NCBI GenBank assembly: GCA_021817355.1
Contig: JAKAVI010000398.1
Location: forward strand, 1-5,815
Direction: 5' to 3'
DNA length: 5,815 nt
From: Pseudomonadota bacterium
Lineage (GTDB): Bacteria; Pseudomonadota; Alphaproteobacteria; Micropepsales; Micropepsaceae
Positions within the stretch are counted from its first letter, which is position 1; every line of letters begins with the position of its first letter. This document shows positions 4,913-5,815 of the stretch, one piece after another. The notes beneath the pieces were generated by a model. It did no database searches. It was not told the DNA's origin and worked only from the letters and a program-made list of their open reading frames with translations. Made by a program: the position numbers and the translations under genes.

Positions 4913-5815
4913 CTACTTTTTATTCAGGCTCCAGATATCCAGGATGCCGCTTGTGGCATGATTGTTGGCATTGCCTTCGGGCAGGATAATCCGGCCATCG
5001 ACCACGACAGGACTGTTCCAGTGCCCAGGGCCACAGGGCAGTGCGGTGAGATGCTTTCCTGAATTCGCGTCATAGATGTTCAACCCACCTCGTGGCGCAT
5101 AGACGAAGAGAAGTCCGTCGGCCACGAACGGGCTCGTTCCCCCAATCTGGTTGTGCCAGGCCTCATGAAGGCGGTCACCGCGCAATTGCCAGGCTGCAGT
5201 TCCTCCATTATCCGCGGCAAACATCCAGGTCCGTCCGCCGTTTCGCCACACCGCAGGCTGCGCGAACAGGTCCGTGCCGCTGGGAGTGGAGACGATTTGC
5301 AGCGCGTGGCCCCTGTGCGGCTCACTGCCGGCGATGGCTTTGCGGCTGAGCAGGCGGATCTTGCCGTCCTTGCCTCCCTGGACCAGCAGATCGCCCCCGA
5401 GCAACACCGGCGAACTTGACCCCAGATCGAGATCCCGTTGATCAAGCTCAGCGGTGTCTGTTGGCGTATAATTGCCGAGTATCCTGGTGGCATTGGCATT
5501 GAGCTCGATCAGCGCATCACCCCAGTCGGTCGTGCCATTCCACAAGCCATTGCCCGTGGCCACAAAGATATCACCGTCACGCGGATCGATTACGGCGCCT
5601 GCACGCCCCCAGATCGCGGACTGGTCCTGGGAGCAGGACGGCGGATCCATCAAAGTGGCTCGATTGCTGCAGAGTGAATTCCAGACGTGAAGTAGACGAC
5701 CGCTCCTGCCATCAAGAATGGCAACATGCCCCTGATAGGGCGGGCGATCCCCAATATATCCTGCGGTTACTGCAATGACATGGCCGCGGAAGAATTTCAG
5801 GGCTGAATCAATCTT
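4913..5815 (-). CDS. PQQ-binding-like beta-propeller repeat protein, N-terminus beyond the right edge
   Basis: The C-terminal 300 residues of a quinoprotein-type beta-propeller are visible. The frame is open to the last base of the window, so the TTG/ATG pair at 5648-5653 is internal and not the start. At least six blade-like units can be seen (numbering from the edge): VTAG...GHVAILDGRSGRLL (16-42), GAVIDPRDGDIFVATGNG (73-90), SPVLLGGDLLVQGGKDGKIR (135-154), AVWRNGGRTWMFAADNGG (188-205), SPFVADGLLFVYAPRGG (228-244) with YDANSGK, and NSPVVVDGRIILPEGNAN (267-284). The spacing of VxxDG, (V/I)xxG and SGK(L/H) is that of PQQ-type WD-like blades. Cys49 and Cys61 lie close together and Cys261 is further on; disulfide use would fit a periplasmic location, but the signal peptide is not in view. 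No PQQ-ligand set or haem CxxCH is visible in this part, so a binding or assembly role is as likely as a dehydrogenase. It ends convergent with the crotonase gene. Confidence 0.9.
   Translation of the reverse strand, partial: KIDSALKFFRGHVIAVTAGYIGDRPPYQGHVAILDGRSGRLLHVWNSLCSNRATLMDPPSCSQDQSAIWGRAGAVIDPRDGDIFVATGNGLWNGTTDWGDALIELNANATRILGNYTPTDTAELDQRDLDLGSSSPVLLGGDLLVQGGKDGKIRLLSRKAIAGSEPHRGHALQIVSTPSGTDLFAQPAVWRNGGRTWMFAADNGGTAAWQLRGDRLHEAWHNQIGGTSPFVADGLLFVYAPRGGLNIYDANSGKHLTALPCGPGHWNSPVVVDGRIILPEGNANNHATSGILDIWSLNKK

Noticed and set aside
5648..5653. Start of the propeller gene at TTG/ATG near 5650
   Set aside because: The frame stays open to the window edge and the upstream residues (GHVAILDGRSGRLL and more) are clear propeller blade sequence.
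1..5815. CRISPR array, tRNA, rRNA, integrase or complete insertion sequence
   Set aside because: No regularly spaced direct repeats, no cloverleaf or rRNA-like stretch and no transposase or recombinase motif was seen on either strand.

Overview
The window is GC-rich (about 60% by eye) and reads as an accessory catabolic stretch of a Gram-negative bacterium. An alphaproteobacterium of the sphingomonad type is my best guess. It rests only on the style of the acyl-CoA ligase, MDR dehydrogenase and crotonase proteins, on GC content and on codon use; no rRNA, tRNA or taxonomic marker is present. Four genes are secure: an AMP-forming acyl-CoA ligase (396-1895, +), a zinc-free MDR-family NAD(P)-dependent alcohol dehydrogenase / quinone oxidoreductase-like enzyme (2165-3178, -), a crotonase/enoyl-CoA hydratase-family protein (3721-4593, +), and the C-terminal 300 residues of a PQQ-type beta-propeller protein (4913-5815, -, running off the right edge).

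Layout. 3-377 (+) is an open frame entering from the left edge. It stops 18 bases before the ligase and may be the tail of an upstream operon gene, though I do not recognise it. The ligase and the MDR gene converge on a 269-base gap (1896-2164) crowded with hairpins, one of which looks like an intrinsic terminator for the MDR gene. The MDR and crotonase genes diverge from a 542-base region (3179-3720) that holds a plausible promoter for each. The same region carries a 31-34 bp imperfect inverted repeat with an exact 13-base core, one copy upstream of each gene. The crotonase and propeller genes converge on a 319-base gap (4594-4912) holding a candidate terminator and an unrecognised 75-codon minus-strand frame.

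How the genes could work together. The ligase would charge a carboxylic acid with CoA, the crotonase would hydrate, isomerise or otherwise process the CoA thioester, and the MDR enzyme would oxidise or reduce an alcohol, carbonyl or enone intermediate. The substrate cannot be read from the sequence. The propeller protein is probably periplasmic and has no visible link to the CoA enzymes beyond proximity. Genes are on alternating strands, so this is not one operon. The shared inverted element between the MDR and crotonase genes is the best sequence hint of co-regulation, but it could equally be the terminal repeats of a decayed miniature mobile element. I see no clear case for a wholly new system here.
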